Part shown: in pieces, positions 15,462 through 23,925 of the stretch | How the letters are laid out: the number at the start of each line of letters is the position of its first letter | How positions within the stretch are numbered: position 1 is the first letter of the stretch | Source: Verrucomicrobiota bacterium | GTDB lineage: Bacteria > Verrucomicrobiota > Verrucomicrobiia > Opitutales > Opitutaceae | Direction of reading: 5' to 3' | Assembly: GCA_963205455.1 (NCBI GenBank) | Contig: CAUJJL010000125.1 | Span: 1 to 48,680, forward strand | Length of the DNA stretch: 48,680 nt | Translations under genes and position numbers: made by a program | The notes under the pieces: model-generated | Told to the model about the DNA's origin: nothing | Databases searched by the model: none | Seen by the model: only the letters and a program-made list of their open reading frames with translations

Positions 15462-18173
15462 ATGACACCCGGACCAACCCCCTCGCTCTCCGCTCCTTAC
15501 ACCCAACCTGCTGCCGAGGTCGCCCGTGAGCTCCAGGTGGACCCCGCCACGGGACTTGCCACCCCGGAGGCCCGCGCGCGCAAAGTCCGGTATGGTGCAA
15601 ATCAGCTGACGGTCAAGGCGGGCATGAGCCCGTTTCGGCGCTTCCTTTTGCAGTTTGCCCAGCCGCTCATGTATGTGATGCTGGTCGCTGCGGGGATCAC
15701 TGCGATGCTGGGAGAGTGGGTCGACTGCGGCGTGCTCTTGGGCGTCGTATTTGCAAACGCCATCGTCGGCTACATCCAAGAGGGAAAGGCCGAAAAGGCG
15801 CTCGCCGCCTTGGCCAAGATGGTGATCACCGAATGCACGGTAAGAAGGGAGAATCGTGTCCAGCGTATCGACGCCGTCGACCTGGTCCCTGGGGATGTCG
15901 TCCTCCTCCAATCCGGAGACCGGGTTCCCGCGGATCTGCGTTTCACACAGGTACGCTCTCTGCAGATCGATGAGTCGGCGCTCACGGGTGAATCCGTGCC
16001 GGTCGAAAAGCAATCCGCCCCCCTGGAACCAGACACACCGCTCGCCGAGCGCTCGAATGTCGCCTACGCGGGCACCTTGGTCACGTTTGGCCAGGCAGAA
16101 GGGATCGTGTGGGCAACCGGCGATTCGACCGAAACCGGGCGCATCGCCCAGTTGATCGAAAGCGCGACCGACATCTCCACGCCACTCACGCGGCAGATTG
16201 CCCGGTTCAGCCGCATTGTCCTGTGGGCCATCCTCAGCGTGGCTGCCGTCAGCTTCGTAATCGGCCTGACCCGCGGTCAGGCTCCCGGCACCATGTTCAT
16301 GACCGCGGTGGCGTTGGCTGCCGGTGCCATTCCCGAGGGTCTGCCTGCCGCCGTCACGATCACTCTGGCCTTGGGCGTGAGCCGCATGGCCAAGCGGCGT
16401 GCCATCATTCGCAGGCTTCCTGCCGTGGAAACCCTGGGAAGCACCACGGTGATCTGCTCAGACAAAACCGGAACGCTCACCGAAAACCAAATGACGGTAC
16501 GCGAACTTTTCGCTGGCGGAGAGCAGGCAGCCGTCACCGGCACGGGCTACAGCCCGAAGGGTGAATTTCAACAAAGAAATACTCCCCTCGCTCCTGCCCG
16601 CCATCCCGCGTTCCGTGAACTGCTTCTCGCCGGGCTCCTCAATAACGACAGCCGACTGGTCGAGATCGAAGACCGCCGCAGAGTGGAAGGGGATCCAACG
16701 GAAGCCGCCTTGATCGTCGCCGCCGAGAAAGCAGGCCTGCTGCCCGAACTCGACCACTTCCCCCGCGTGGACGTGATTCCCTTCGAATCAGAGTATCAGT
16801 ACATGGTCACGCTGCATGAAGCGCCGCAGGGTCGACTTCTCTACATGAAGGGCTCGGTCGAGCGGGTGCTGGCCGCATGTACGACGGCCGTCTGCGCGGA
16901 TGGCTCGCTCGGCACGCTCGACGCAGCCAGCATCCTGGTTGCGGTCAATACGATGGCCTCTTCCGGTCTGCGCGTCCTAGCCTTTGCGCGCGGAGACGGC
17001 ACCCCTCTCGAAGGCAAACTCGAACACACCCATGTGAAAACCGGCCTGACCTTCCTCGGTGTGCAGGGAATGATCGATCCTCCGCGCAGCGAGGCAATCG
17101 TCGCCATCGGGCAATGCCAGCAAGCCGGAATTGCGGTGAAAATGATCACTGGAGACCACGCCCTGACCGCGACCTGCATCGCCGAGCAGCTCGGCCTGCG
17201 CGCCCGGAACGGAGCCCCGCTCAAGGCCGTGACCGGACGCGATCTCGAGCAGGTCCCGCCGGACACCCTTCCCGAAATCGCCGAGACGACCGCCGTTTTC
17301 GCCAGGGTCGCGCCGGAGCAAAAACTCCAGCTGGTCCGGGCACTGCAGTCGCGCCACCATGTCGTTGCCATGACAGGCGACGGCGTGAACGATGCCCCCG
17401 CGCTGAAACAGGCGGATATCGGCATCGCGATGGGGATCACCGGCACGGATGTCGCCAAAGGCGCAGCGGACATGCTGCTCACCGATGACAACTTTGCCTC
17501 CATTGAGGCGGCGGTGGAGGAGGGCCGCGGTGTCTTCGACAACCTGACGAAGTTTCTCGCTTGGACGCTGCCCACCAATGCCGGCGAGGCGATGATCATC
17601 ATTGCCGCCATCATCCTGAACCTGCCGCTCCCAGCCCTGCCGTCGCAGTTTCTCTGGATCAACTTGTCCTCGTCCGTTCTCCTCGGCATGACGCTGGCCT
17701 TCGAGGCCAACGAGCGCGACCTGATGAAGCGCCGCCCCCGGGATCCGCGCCGCTCCATTCTCGATCGCAAAATGGTCATGCGCACCGGCCTGGTCGCGCT
17801 GATCATGCTGGTGGGCGCATTCAGCGCCTACCTGTGGGAACAGCGGGTGAGGGGCCAGAGCCTGGCGGCGGCCCGCACCTCCGTGGTCAACGTTATCGTG
17901 ATGGTGGAGGTGTTCTACCTCTTCAACTGCCGCTCCCTCGTCCACTCGCTCTTCAGCGTGAAACTCTCCGCCAACCGCTGGGTGCTTCCTGGCATCGTCG
18001 CGATGATCCTGGCCCAGGTCGCCTTTGTCTATTCACCCCTCATGCAACGGCTCTTCCACACCGAAGCGCTCGATCTTGCCTCGTGGATCTATGCGGTCGG
18101 CGTCGGCCTGGCCGCCTGCGTGATCGTCGAGATAGAAAAAGCGATTCGCTCACGCTACGAAGATGGATCCTGA
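15462..18173 (+). CDS. P-type cation-transporting ATPase (P2, CtpF-like)
   Basis: 903 residues, ATG at 15462. It has an N-terminal cation-ATPase domain (about 15-85), actuator loop TGES ([13 protein letters not shown], about 170-182), M4 motif IPEGLPA with E292, phosphorylation site D334 in SDKTGTLT, the nucleotide-domain KGSVERVL segment, and the hinge [13 protein letters not shown]5 keeps the N-x-G-E pattern of calcium pumps (TNAGEAM), but M6 reads N734-LSSS where SERCA-type pumps have N-x-x-T-D. The protein pumps a cation across the inner membrane at the cost of ATP. The altered M6 resembles CtpF-type bacterial pumps, so calcium is only one option. It appears to be a single-gene transcript. 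Confidence 0.9.
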   Translation: MTPGPTPSLSAPYTQPAAEVARELQVDPATGLATPEARARKVRYGANQLTVKAGMSPFRRFLLQFAQPLMYVMLVAAGITAMLGEWVDCGVLLGVVFANAIVGYIQEGKAEKALAALAKMVITECTVRRENRVQRIDAVDLVPGDVVLLQSGDRVPADLRFTQVRSLQIDESALTGESVPVEKQSAPLEPDTPLAERSNVAYAGTLVTFGQAEGIVWATGDSTETGRIAQLIESATDISTPLTRQIARFSRIVLWAILSVAAVSFVIGLTRGQAPGTMFMTAVALAAGAIPEGLPAAVTITLALGVSRMAKRRAIIRRLPAVETLGSTTVICSDKTGTLTENQMTVRELFAGGEQAAVTGTGYSPKGEFQQRNTPLAPARHPAFRELLLAGLLNNDSRLVEIEDRRRVEGDPTEAALIVAAEKAGLLPELDHFPRVDVIPFESEYQYMVTLHEAPQGRLLYMKGSVERVLAACTTAVCADGSLGTLDAASILVAVNTMASSGLRVLAFARGDGTPLEGKLEHTHVKTGLTFLGVQGMIDPPRSEAIVAIGQCQQAGIAVKMITGDHALTATCIAEQLGLRARNGAPLKAVTGRDLEQVPPDTLPEIAETTAVFARVAPEQKLQLVRALQSRHHVVAMTGDGVNDAPALKQADIGIAMGITGTDVAKGAADMLLTDDNFASIEAAVEEGRGVFDNLTKFLAWTLPTNAGEAMIIIAAIILNLPLPALPSQFLWINLSSSVLLGMTLAFEANERDLMKRRPRDPRRSILDRKMVMRTGLVALIMLVGAFSAYLWEQRVRGQSLAAARTSVVNVIVMVEVFYLFNCRSLVHSLFSVKLSANRWVLPGIVAMILAQVAFVYSPLMQRLFHTEALDLASWIYAVGVGLAACVIVEIEKAIRSRYEDGS

Positions 18174-18191
18174 CCGAACAAAAACGTTCGG
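18174..18191 (+). terminator. Weak hairpin after the P-type ATPase gene
   Basis: CCGAAC and GTTCGG form a 6-bp stem directly after the ATPase stop codon, with an A-rich loop and no U-tract behind it. A second small stem (GGCC TTCA GGCC) follows. Terminator function is possible but weakly supported. No gene was recognised between here and the repeats at 18452. Confidence 0.3.
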
Positions 18192-18451
18192 AGTCTGGCC
18201 TTCAGGCCGTGCCGGAGAGTCGCACGCGGAGATGCGGAGGAAACCGTCTTGCCTCACCTGCGAATCGGTGCACCCGACGTCACCTGGCGCAACGACATTG
18301 CCAGGGAAGGATTTTCGGTAGATAAGAAAGGGAGCCAAGCCCGGCCAGGCAACAGACCCGGTCTGGGCATCCAAATCGATGTAGGCGATCTCAATAAACA
18401 TCACGGCCATCCCACGGCAGAGCTGATCGCGATGCAAATGATTGCAATGGG

Positions 18452-18576
18452 GGCAAACAGACGGGGTCAGGCCTTGGGGTTTGGTGTTGACAGACGAGAA
18501 CTGAAGGGATGAGCGGCAAACAGACGGGGTCAGGCCTTGGGGTTTGGGGTTGACAGACGAGAACTGAAGGCATGAG
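18452..18576 (+). repeat. Two tandem 62-bp REP-like repeats upstream of the RAYT gene
   Basis: Copies at 18452-18513 and 18515-18576 differ at only two positions (T/G near base 34, G/C near base 57) and are one base apart. Each contains a 28-base core (18461-18488 and 18524-18551) running from ACGGGGTCAGG to GGGGTT. The core of the second copy returns as a perfect inverted copy at 19545-19572, just downstream of the transposase. This is the usual arrangement of REP-like units bracketing a RAYT gene. Only two direct copies exist and there is no spacer diversity, so it is not a CRISPR array. Confidence 0.85.
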
Positions 18577-18585
18577 GTGCCGATC

Positions 18586-19545
18586 ATGGCGCGACCGCTG
18601 CGCATGGAATCAGAGGCCGGGGTCTATCACGTCCTGAACCGGGGCAATTACCGGGCGGCCATCTTTCGCACCGAGAAGGCGAAGGCGGCGTTCCTGAAAT
18701 GCCTGGACGAGGCCTGCGGCAAGACCGGCTGGCGGGTGCATGCCTGGTGCATCATGTCCAACCACTACCATCTGGCGCTCTCGACGCCGCGCGCCAACCT
18801 GGTGGACGGGATGCGCTGGCTGCAGGGCACCTTTTCGGTCCGCTTCAACCGGTTGCGCAAGGAACACGGGCACCTGTTCCAAGGCCGCTACAAAAGCCTG
18901 GTCGTGGACCCCGGCGAACGCCTCGGGCCCTTGTGCCACTACATTCATCTCAATCCCGTCAGGGCGCGGTTGTGTCAGTGCGCGGAGCTGCCCGCCTGGC
19001 GCTGGACCAGCCTCGGCTGGTTGACGGAGCCGAAGCGGCGTCCGGCTTGGTATGATCCCCGGCCGGCCTTGGAACAGGCCGGCGGATTGCCGGATACGCC
19101 GGACGGCCGCCGCAAATACCTCGAATATCTGGCTTGGTTGTCCGAGGACGAACCGACGCGGAAAAAACAGCGCTTTGACGAAATGTCCCGAGGCTGGGTG
19201 ATTGGCGGCGGCGAGTTCGCCAAGGCGCTGGTGCGGGAGAACCGGGAGCTGACCGGAAAGGGGCGGCGCCTGGCCGCCGAAATGCAGGAAGCCCGCGAAG
19301 CGGTTTGGCAGGGGGAACTGGCGCGCCTGCTCAGGAAACTGCGCCGCAAACCAGAGGAATTGCTCCGCACCGGCAAATCAGCCGACTGGAAGCTGGCGAT
19401 CGCCGCGGCGCTGAAGGAGCGCACCACGGTGACCAACCGCTGGCTGGCCACGACTCTGCGCATGGGCAACCTGCACGAAGTCAGCCGCAAGGTAAACGCG
19501 TGGACGCGCCAGCCCGATGCGGCCTTGCAGAAGAAACTTCAATGA
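18586..19545 (+). CDS. REP-associated tyrosine transposase (RAYT, Y1/HUH family)
   Basis: 319 residues from the ATG at 18586; the GTG at 18577 lies directly against the repeat and is less likely. The N-terminal region follows the TnpA_REP pattern (MARPLRMESEAGVYHVLNRG), with the HUH-type metal motif H60-Y-H62 in MSNHYHLAL and the probable catalytic Tyr Y119 in CHYIHLNPVRA. The C-terminal third is helical and basic, as in longer RAYTs. The family cuts and rejoins single-stranded DNA at REP hairpins and is usually a single-copy, domesticated relative of IS200/IS605 transposases. It is flanked on both sides by the matching repeats. The stop codon overlaps the inverted downstream repeat by one base. 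Confidence 0.9.
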   Translation: MARPLRMESEAGVYHVLNRGNYRAAIFRTEKAKAAFLKCLDEACGKTGWRVHAWCIMSNHYHLALSTPRANLVDGMRWLQGTFSVRFNRLRKEHGHLFQGRYKSLVVDPGERLGPLCHYIHLNPVRARLCQCAELPAWRWTSLGWLTEPKRRPAWYDPRPALEQAGGLPDTPDGRRKYLEYLAWLSEDEPTRKKQRFDEMSRGWVIGGGEFAKALVRENRELTGKGRRLAAEMQEAREAVWQGELARLLRKLRRKPEELLRTGKSADWKLAIAAALKERTTVTNRWLATTLRMGNLHEVSRKVNAWTRQPDAALQKKLQ

Positions 19546-19572
19546 ACCCCAAACCCCAAGGCCTGACCCCGT
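19545..19572 (-). repeat. Inverted copy of the REP-like core downstream of the RAYT gene
   Basis: 28 bases that are the exact reverse complement of 18524-18551. The match becomes imperfect beyond (the upstream copy's next 10 bases resemble 19573-19580). Together with the upstream copies it brackets the transposase in inverted orientation. The following bases enter IS3-family coding sequence, so this is also the junction where an older element was cut. Confidence 0.85.
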
Positions 19573-19683
19573 TTCTTGCCCTACTACAACGAAGTGCGCC
19601 CGCACAGCGCCTTCGGTGACGCCACTCCGCGCACACCGATAGAAGTCTACCGCCAACCCATTCCGCTTGCCATCAATCAATGA
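19573..19683 (+). pseudogene. IS3-family transposase, C-terminal remnant
   Basis: The frame from 19573 reads F-LPYYNEVRPHSAFGD-ATPRTPIEVYR and stops at TGA 19681-19683, about 36 residues. The YNEVRPHSA...G..TP motif is the very end of the DDE integrase core of IS3-family OrfB proteins. All upstream catalytic sequence is missing: the remnant begins immediately at the REP-like core. It is non-functional. Confidence 0.8.
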
Positions 19684-19831
19684 CGCCCCAATCAATCCGT
19701 CCGACACCGGGCCGACTCCTGCGGCAAGCTTTACGCTCCTGTCCTCGGAGTCGGCCAAGGCACCCAAAGCGCCTTTATCTCCCATAACTAAACCTACCCG
19801 ATCCGCTGTCTAACGATCGGGGGCCACCTCA
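19573..19831 (+). mobile_element. Truncated IS3-family element (right end only)
   Basis: Starts with the transposase remnant and ends near CTGTCTAACGATCGGGGGCC ACCTCA (19806-19831), which has the look of an IS3-type terminal inverted repeat (TGAGGT... on the other strand). The matching left end was not found upstream of the RAYT repeats, so the element was truncated by deletion or recombination at the REP junction. Confidence 0.6.
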
Positions 19832-20075
19832 GACCGAAAATTATCAAAGCATGAATGATGGATATCTCATGGTTTCTTCCCCGTTCCTATGGTAGACTCA
19901 GGTTCAATTCCACGCTCATTCGGGATGGCAAACACGGCAACGCAATGGACTCCGAAATCAGTCACCGCGCCCAGAGGACTGCGTCATCCAAGCTGGCAGA
20001 ACCAGGAAAAGATGACCTGCTACTTGGGTGAGCTTGCGGCAACAGTGCATTATAACCCCGCCCCTCAGTAACACA

Positions 20076-22370
20076 ATGCTCGCTCTCTTGAAACCTCACA
20101 ACGGCAATCTCAGAGCGTATTCCCAACCTTGGGTGGTTGCAGCGATTCGACTTGCGACGTTTACAACGATCTTCGGACTGACGACGGAAGCAGGCATCGC
20201 GCAGCCCTCTTCCGGCACACGCTCCATCTCTTCGGCGCCCAATGTTGTCCTGATCCTACTCGACGATGCAGGATATGCGAACACTAGCACGTTCGGCGGG
20301 CCTGCCTTGACCCCTAGTCTCGATCGGTTGGCTGCGTCAGGTCTGAAATACAACCGGTTTCATGTTCCGTCGATCTGCTCGGCAACGCGCGCTGCCTTGC
20401 TTTCAGGTCGCAACGACCATCGCATCGGATTCGGCGTCACTCCCGCAATGGGTTCTAACAACCCGGGCTATACGGGTGAATGGCCAAAGAGCGCCGCATC
20501 GATGGCCGAAATTCTGAGGCGCAACGGGTACAGCACTTCCGCTTTCGGAAAATGGCACAACACTCCCGAACACGAGATCAGCCCAATTGGCCCCTTCGAT
20601 CGCTGGCCCACTCATCTGGGTTTCGAATATTTTTATGGATTCATGGGAGGTGCCTACAGCCAATGGGAGCCGCCACTCTATGAGAATACGGCGCCTATCG
20701 ATCCCCCCATGAGGCCGGAACAAGGCTATCATTTTACAACGGATATCGCCGACCAGGCGATTCGATGGATACGGGCACATGAAGCGCTCGCGCCGGGAAA
20801 GCCATACTTTCTCTATTTCGCCACTGGGGCGACCCATTTCCCTCATCACGTCCCCAAAGAATGGATCGACCGATATCGCGGGCAGTTTGACCAAGGGTGG
20901 GACAACTTGCGCAATGAAATATTTGCGCGTCAAAAGTTGTCGGGGGTCATTCCTGCAGATACTCAGTTAACAAGCCGTCCCGAAGAACTCCCCGCATGGG
21001 ACTCGCTCACACCTGAGCAGCATCGCCTGTTGGCGCGACAAATGGAAGTCGAGGCTGCATTCCTTGCTCATACTGACCACGAGATCGGCCGGCTTATTCA
21101 GACGGTTCAAAGCGGTCCCGGAAGCGACAATACGATCATCTTCTATCTCACAGGCGACAACGGTGGTGACATTGAAAATGGCATTGAGGGCCGAGATCTA
21201 CCCGGTTCCCGCGAGGTACGAATGATTCACGCCGACCAACTTGGCTCTGAGAACGTTTTGAATGCCTTTAGTTCTGGATGGGGTTGGGCCACCAACACAC
21301 CGTTTCGCTGGGGAAAACTGGTTGCTTCCCATCTAGGCGGAATTCGAAATCCGATGGTCGTGTCGTGGCCAGGTCACATCAAAAACATCGGCGGTGTACG
21401 CAGTCAGTTCTCGCACGCCACCGATGTTGCAGCAACTGTTTACGAATTGGGAGGGATTACCGCACCACCCTCGGTGGACGGAGTCGAGCAACTCACTCTC
21501 GATGGCATCAGCTTAGTCTACTCTTTCGAGAATGCCGACACTCCGTCGAGACGCCACCTGCAGATTTTTGAACAGTTGGGGAATCGGTCGATATACCATG
21601 ACGGCTGGATGGCATCTGCGCGACATTCGGTGCCATGGGTTTCCTCAAGCAAACGGAAACAGGGCTTCCAAGAGGACACGTGGGAACTGTACGACCTCGA
21701 CAAAGACTTCAGCCAGTCAAACGATCTTGCGAAGCAATTTCCAGCCAAGTTGAAGGAATTGAAGTCCCTGTTCGAAACTGAGGCCGCAAGGAACAACATC
21801 TATCCGCTTTGCCCGGCGCCCACGCGCCACCCCAGTGTCTTCACTCAGGGACGAATGGAGTTCAGTTATCCGGGGAACTTGCTCCGAATGCCCTCATGGG
21901 CAGCCCCCAGGTTCGATCGCAACCACCGTATCATCGCCGATTTGGTTGTGCCACCAAGCAATGCAAAGGGTGTCATTGTCAGCAACGGAAGTCGATTGGG
22001 CGGATTTGCGCTATACGTTGAGGATGGATACCTGGTGTATGAAAACAATGCCTCGGGTCCAAACGCGGCAAACGATCTCGTGCGCTCCGGCATTCGGCTT
22101 CCGCCCGGCGACGTCGAGATCACCTATGAATTCGAGCGCGATGAAAACACAAGCTCGCAAGGAAAAGTCCGCGGCAAGGGACGCCTCTTTGTCGATGGGA
22201 AACTGACGGGCGAATCCGGACCGCTGACTTTGCCACCTAGCGGGCTCGTGGAATTTCTGGGAACATTCAACCTTGGCTGCGCAAGAATTTCGCCGGTCAG
22301 CAACCGCTTTCGAATGCCATTTCAATTCAACGGCACCTTGAAGGAAGTAAGAGTGAGATTCAGCCCCTGA
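20076..22370 (+). CDS. Exported arylsulfatase, S1 family with CSATR active site
   Basis: 764 residues from the ATG at 20076; the frame extends to a GTG at 20028. A hydrophobic signal sequence lies at about residues 17-42. The sulfatase N-terminal strand is NVVLILLDDAGYANTSTFGG with metal-binding D63-D64. The formylglycine site is C101 in CSATRAALLSGR, so position +2 is Ala instead of the usual Pro. Other signatures are FGKWHNTPEHE, ATGATHFPHH and FYLTGDNGGD. The C-terminal part (about 615-764) is a beta-rich domain common in large arylsulfatases. The enzyme would release sulfate from sulfated sugars or phenols in the periplasm after conversion of Cys to formylglycine. It is followed by an isomerase gene 366 bases away. 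Confidence 0.9.
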   Translation: MLALLKPHNGNLRAYSQPWVVAAIRLATFTTIFGLTTEAGIAQPSSGTRSISSAPNVVLILLDDAGYANTSTFGGPALTPSLDRLAASGLKYNRFHVPSICSATRAALLSGRNDHRIGFGVTPAMGSNNPGYTGEWPKSAASMAEILRRNGYSTSAFGKWHNTPEHEISPIGPFDRWPTHLGFEYFYGFMGGAYSQWEPPLYENTAPIDPPMRPEQGYHFTTDIADQAIRWIRAHEALAPGKPYFLYFATGATHFPHHVPKEWIDRYRGQFDQGWDNLRNEIFARQKLSGVIPADTQLTSRPEELPAWDSLTPEQHRLLARQMEVEAAFLAHTDHEIGRLIQTVQSGPGSDNTIIFYLTGDNGGDIENGIEGRDLPGSREVRMIHADQLGSENVLNAFSSGWGWATNTPFRWGKLVASHLGGIRNPMVVSWPGHIKNIGGVRSQFSHATDVAATVYELGGITAPPSVDGVEQLTLDGISLVYSFENADTPSRRHLQIFEQLGNRSIYHDGWMASARHSVPWVSSSKRKQGFQEDTWELYDLDKDFSQSNDLAKQFPAKLKELKSLFETEAARNNIYPLCPAPTRHPSVFTQGRMEFSYPGNLLRMPSWAAPRFDRNHRIIADLVVPPSNAKGVIVSNGSRLGGFALYVEDGYLVYENNASGPNAANDLVRSGIRLPPGDVEITYEFERDENTSSQGKVRGKGRLFVDGKLTGESGPLTLPPSGLVEFLGTFNLGCARISPVSNRFRMPFQFNGTLKEVRVRFSP

Positions 22371-22736
22371 TTTTTGGGCGCCCAAGAGGTGGCGTTTACT
22401 GCAGAATCGTGCTCCTCACCGGCTGCGCTGCGGGGAAACGGCGTCCCTGCCTTTCACAATAGCCATTCGCGAATTCCAGCCACCTTGACGAGCGTTCGTC
22501 AATTTTCTCAAACTTTTTTCGCCCGAACTCATGGCTGGTTTTGAGAGAAGCTGTTAGCCTGATACCATTGATACCTCAGCCATTCTGTCCTGTTCCTCTT
22601 CCCTTCCATAATGGAGCGATGGCTCCCGTTTCAACAAATGGAGCAGCACTTCTGAAGCCTCCCCGGTCGACCTCAAACCGTTCGAGCAACCCGCGGGAAC
22701 AAAGAAAACCCCACCCTTAGATCAAATACAACAATC
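22371..22736. other. Intergenic region upstream of the Tat isomerase gene
   Basis: 366 bases without a gene. A 12-bp perfect palindrome TTGGGCGCCCAA (22374-22385) lies just after the sulfatase stop and could be part of a terminator or a binding site. At 22561-22575 there is a short direct repeat, GATACC-ATT-GATACC, 160 bases before the isomerase start, which could be a regulator site. Confidence 0.4.
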
Positions 22737-23834
22737 ATGAATCGACGAAAATTCATCGCAATGGCGAGCGCCGGCACAGGAGCTGGCATTCTGACTGCAA
22801 ATGCGGTTTCAGGGGCGAAGACTCCCGCCACCTCCCCGTCTCAGACTTCGAGACCGGGTCGCTTGAATCAGATCAAGGTCGGACTCTACTCCATTTCCTA
22901 CGGTGGCACCTATTACCAGGGAGATGCCCTGTCCTTTGAGGAAATCGCCCGCCGGGCAAAACAATACGGGTACGAGGGAATTGAGCTCGACAACAAGCGG
23001 CCAGTTGGAAACCCGATGGACCTCAGTCAGCATCGGCGTAGCGAAATGCGCAGGATCACGGCAGACCTGGGTCTGGAAATGCCGTGCGTTGCCGCAAACA
23101 ATGATTTTACGAGCCCGATTCCTGAGCAGCGCGAGTGCCAGCTGCTCATGGTCCGCGAAACCGCACGCCTCGCCAGTGACCTGGGAGCCAAGATCGTCCG
23201 AATACACGCCGCATGGCCAGGAGTACCGATTCACGAAGGTGTAGGCACGTATGATTTTGTCAGGCCCGACGCAAAGAATGGATTGGATGCCTACTCATTT
23301 CAGCGCCAGTATCCCTACTGCACATACTTTGACCGGTGGAGATTCGCACAGGAATGCATCGCTGAATCAGCAAAGTTCGGCGAAGAGTTCGGGGTAGTCA
23401 TGGCCTTGCAGAACCACGGGCCATTGATCCGCTGTTGGAAGGATGTCTATGACATGGTCAAGATCGTCAATTCCCCGTGGCTGAAAGTTTGCCTGGACCT
23501 GCCCATCATGGAAAAGGGCACCGACAAAGCCTATGTGGCGAACGCCGTCCGTACGGTCGGAAATCTGCTGGTCTATTCCCATTTCGGAGGCGAATATTTC
23601 CGCGACACCGATGGCCGTGTAAAGGCGAAGCCTGTAAAGCTCTTCGACGATGTACTTCCGGACTATGCAAACTATCTCGGACTCTTGGGTGAAATCGGTT
23701 ACAAGGGATACTTTTCATACGAGCTGTGCCATCCGCTGGTTAAGTATGACCGTAGTTTCCAAGGGATTGACTACGCGCATGAAAATGTCGAGTTGGCTCA
23801 AATTTTCCTCCGGTCAATACTTGCCAGTGCCTGA
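22737..23834 (+). CDS. Tat-exported sugar isomerase/epimerase-like TIM-barrel protein
   Basis: 365 residues, ATG at 22737. It starts with a twin-arginine signal (MNRRKFIAMASAGTGAGI...A, cleavage near residue 26). The rest is an AP-endonuclease-2/xylose-isomerase-like barrel: KVGLYSISYG, EGIELDNKRP, AKIVRIHAAWPG, VVMALQNHGP, LKVCLDLPIM and GYFSYELCHPL, where the E and D/H residues of the later strands would form the metal site. Such proteins isomerise or epimerise sugars; many Verrucomicrobia export them, and roles with 3-keto-sugars have been proposed. The specific substrate is not clear. The sulfatase gene upstream suggests polysaccharide-derived sugars. Confidence 0.82.
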   Translation: MNRRKFIAMASAGTGAGILTANAVSGAKTPATSPSQTSRPGRLNQIKVGLYSISYGGTYYQGDALSFEEIARRAKQYGYEGIELDNKRPVGNPMDLSQHRRSEMRRITADLGLEMPCVAANNDFTSPIPEQRECQLLMVRETARLASDLGAKIVRIHAAWPGVPIHEGVGTYDFVRPDAKNGLDAYSFQRQYPYCTYFDRWRFAQECIAESAKFGEEFGVVMALQNHGPLIRCWKDVYDMVKIVNSPWLKVCLDLPIMEKGTDKAYVANAVRTVGNLLVYSHFGGEYFRDTDGRVKAKPVKLFDDVLPDYANYLGLLGEIGYKGYFSYELCHPLVKYDRSFQGIDYAHENVELAQIFLRSILASA

Positions 23835-23840
23835 CCGGAA

Positions 23841-23870
23841 GGCGAGCGGGGCAATCCGCCCGGCTTTTTT
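23841..23870 (+). terminator. Rho-independent terminator candidate between convergent genes
   Basis: GCGAGCGG ... CCGCCCG can pair with one mismatch and is followed by a run of six T (23865-23870), 7 bases after the isomerase stop. It lies between this gene and the last gene of the microcompartment operon, which converges on it. Confidence 0.5.
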
Positions 23871-23925
23871 CCGCCTACCTCACCGGCGTGCGCAGCAAAA
23901 AATGACATCCGTAATTTTCGGAAAC

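Noticed and set aside
16841..17945. Two antisense frames of over 300 codons within the P-type ATPase gene
   Set aside because: Shadow frames of a high-GC gene with all P-type ATPase motifs on the plus strand.
18452..18576. Possible CRISPR array
   Set aside because: Only two direct copies, separated by one base, with no spacers and no cas genes; the repeats match a REP-like core that also flanks the RAYT gene in inverted orientation.
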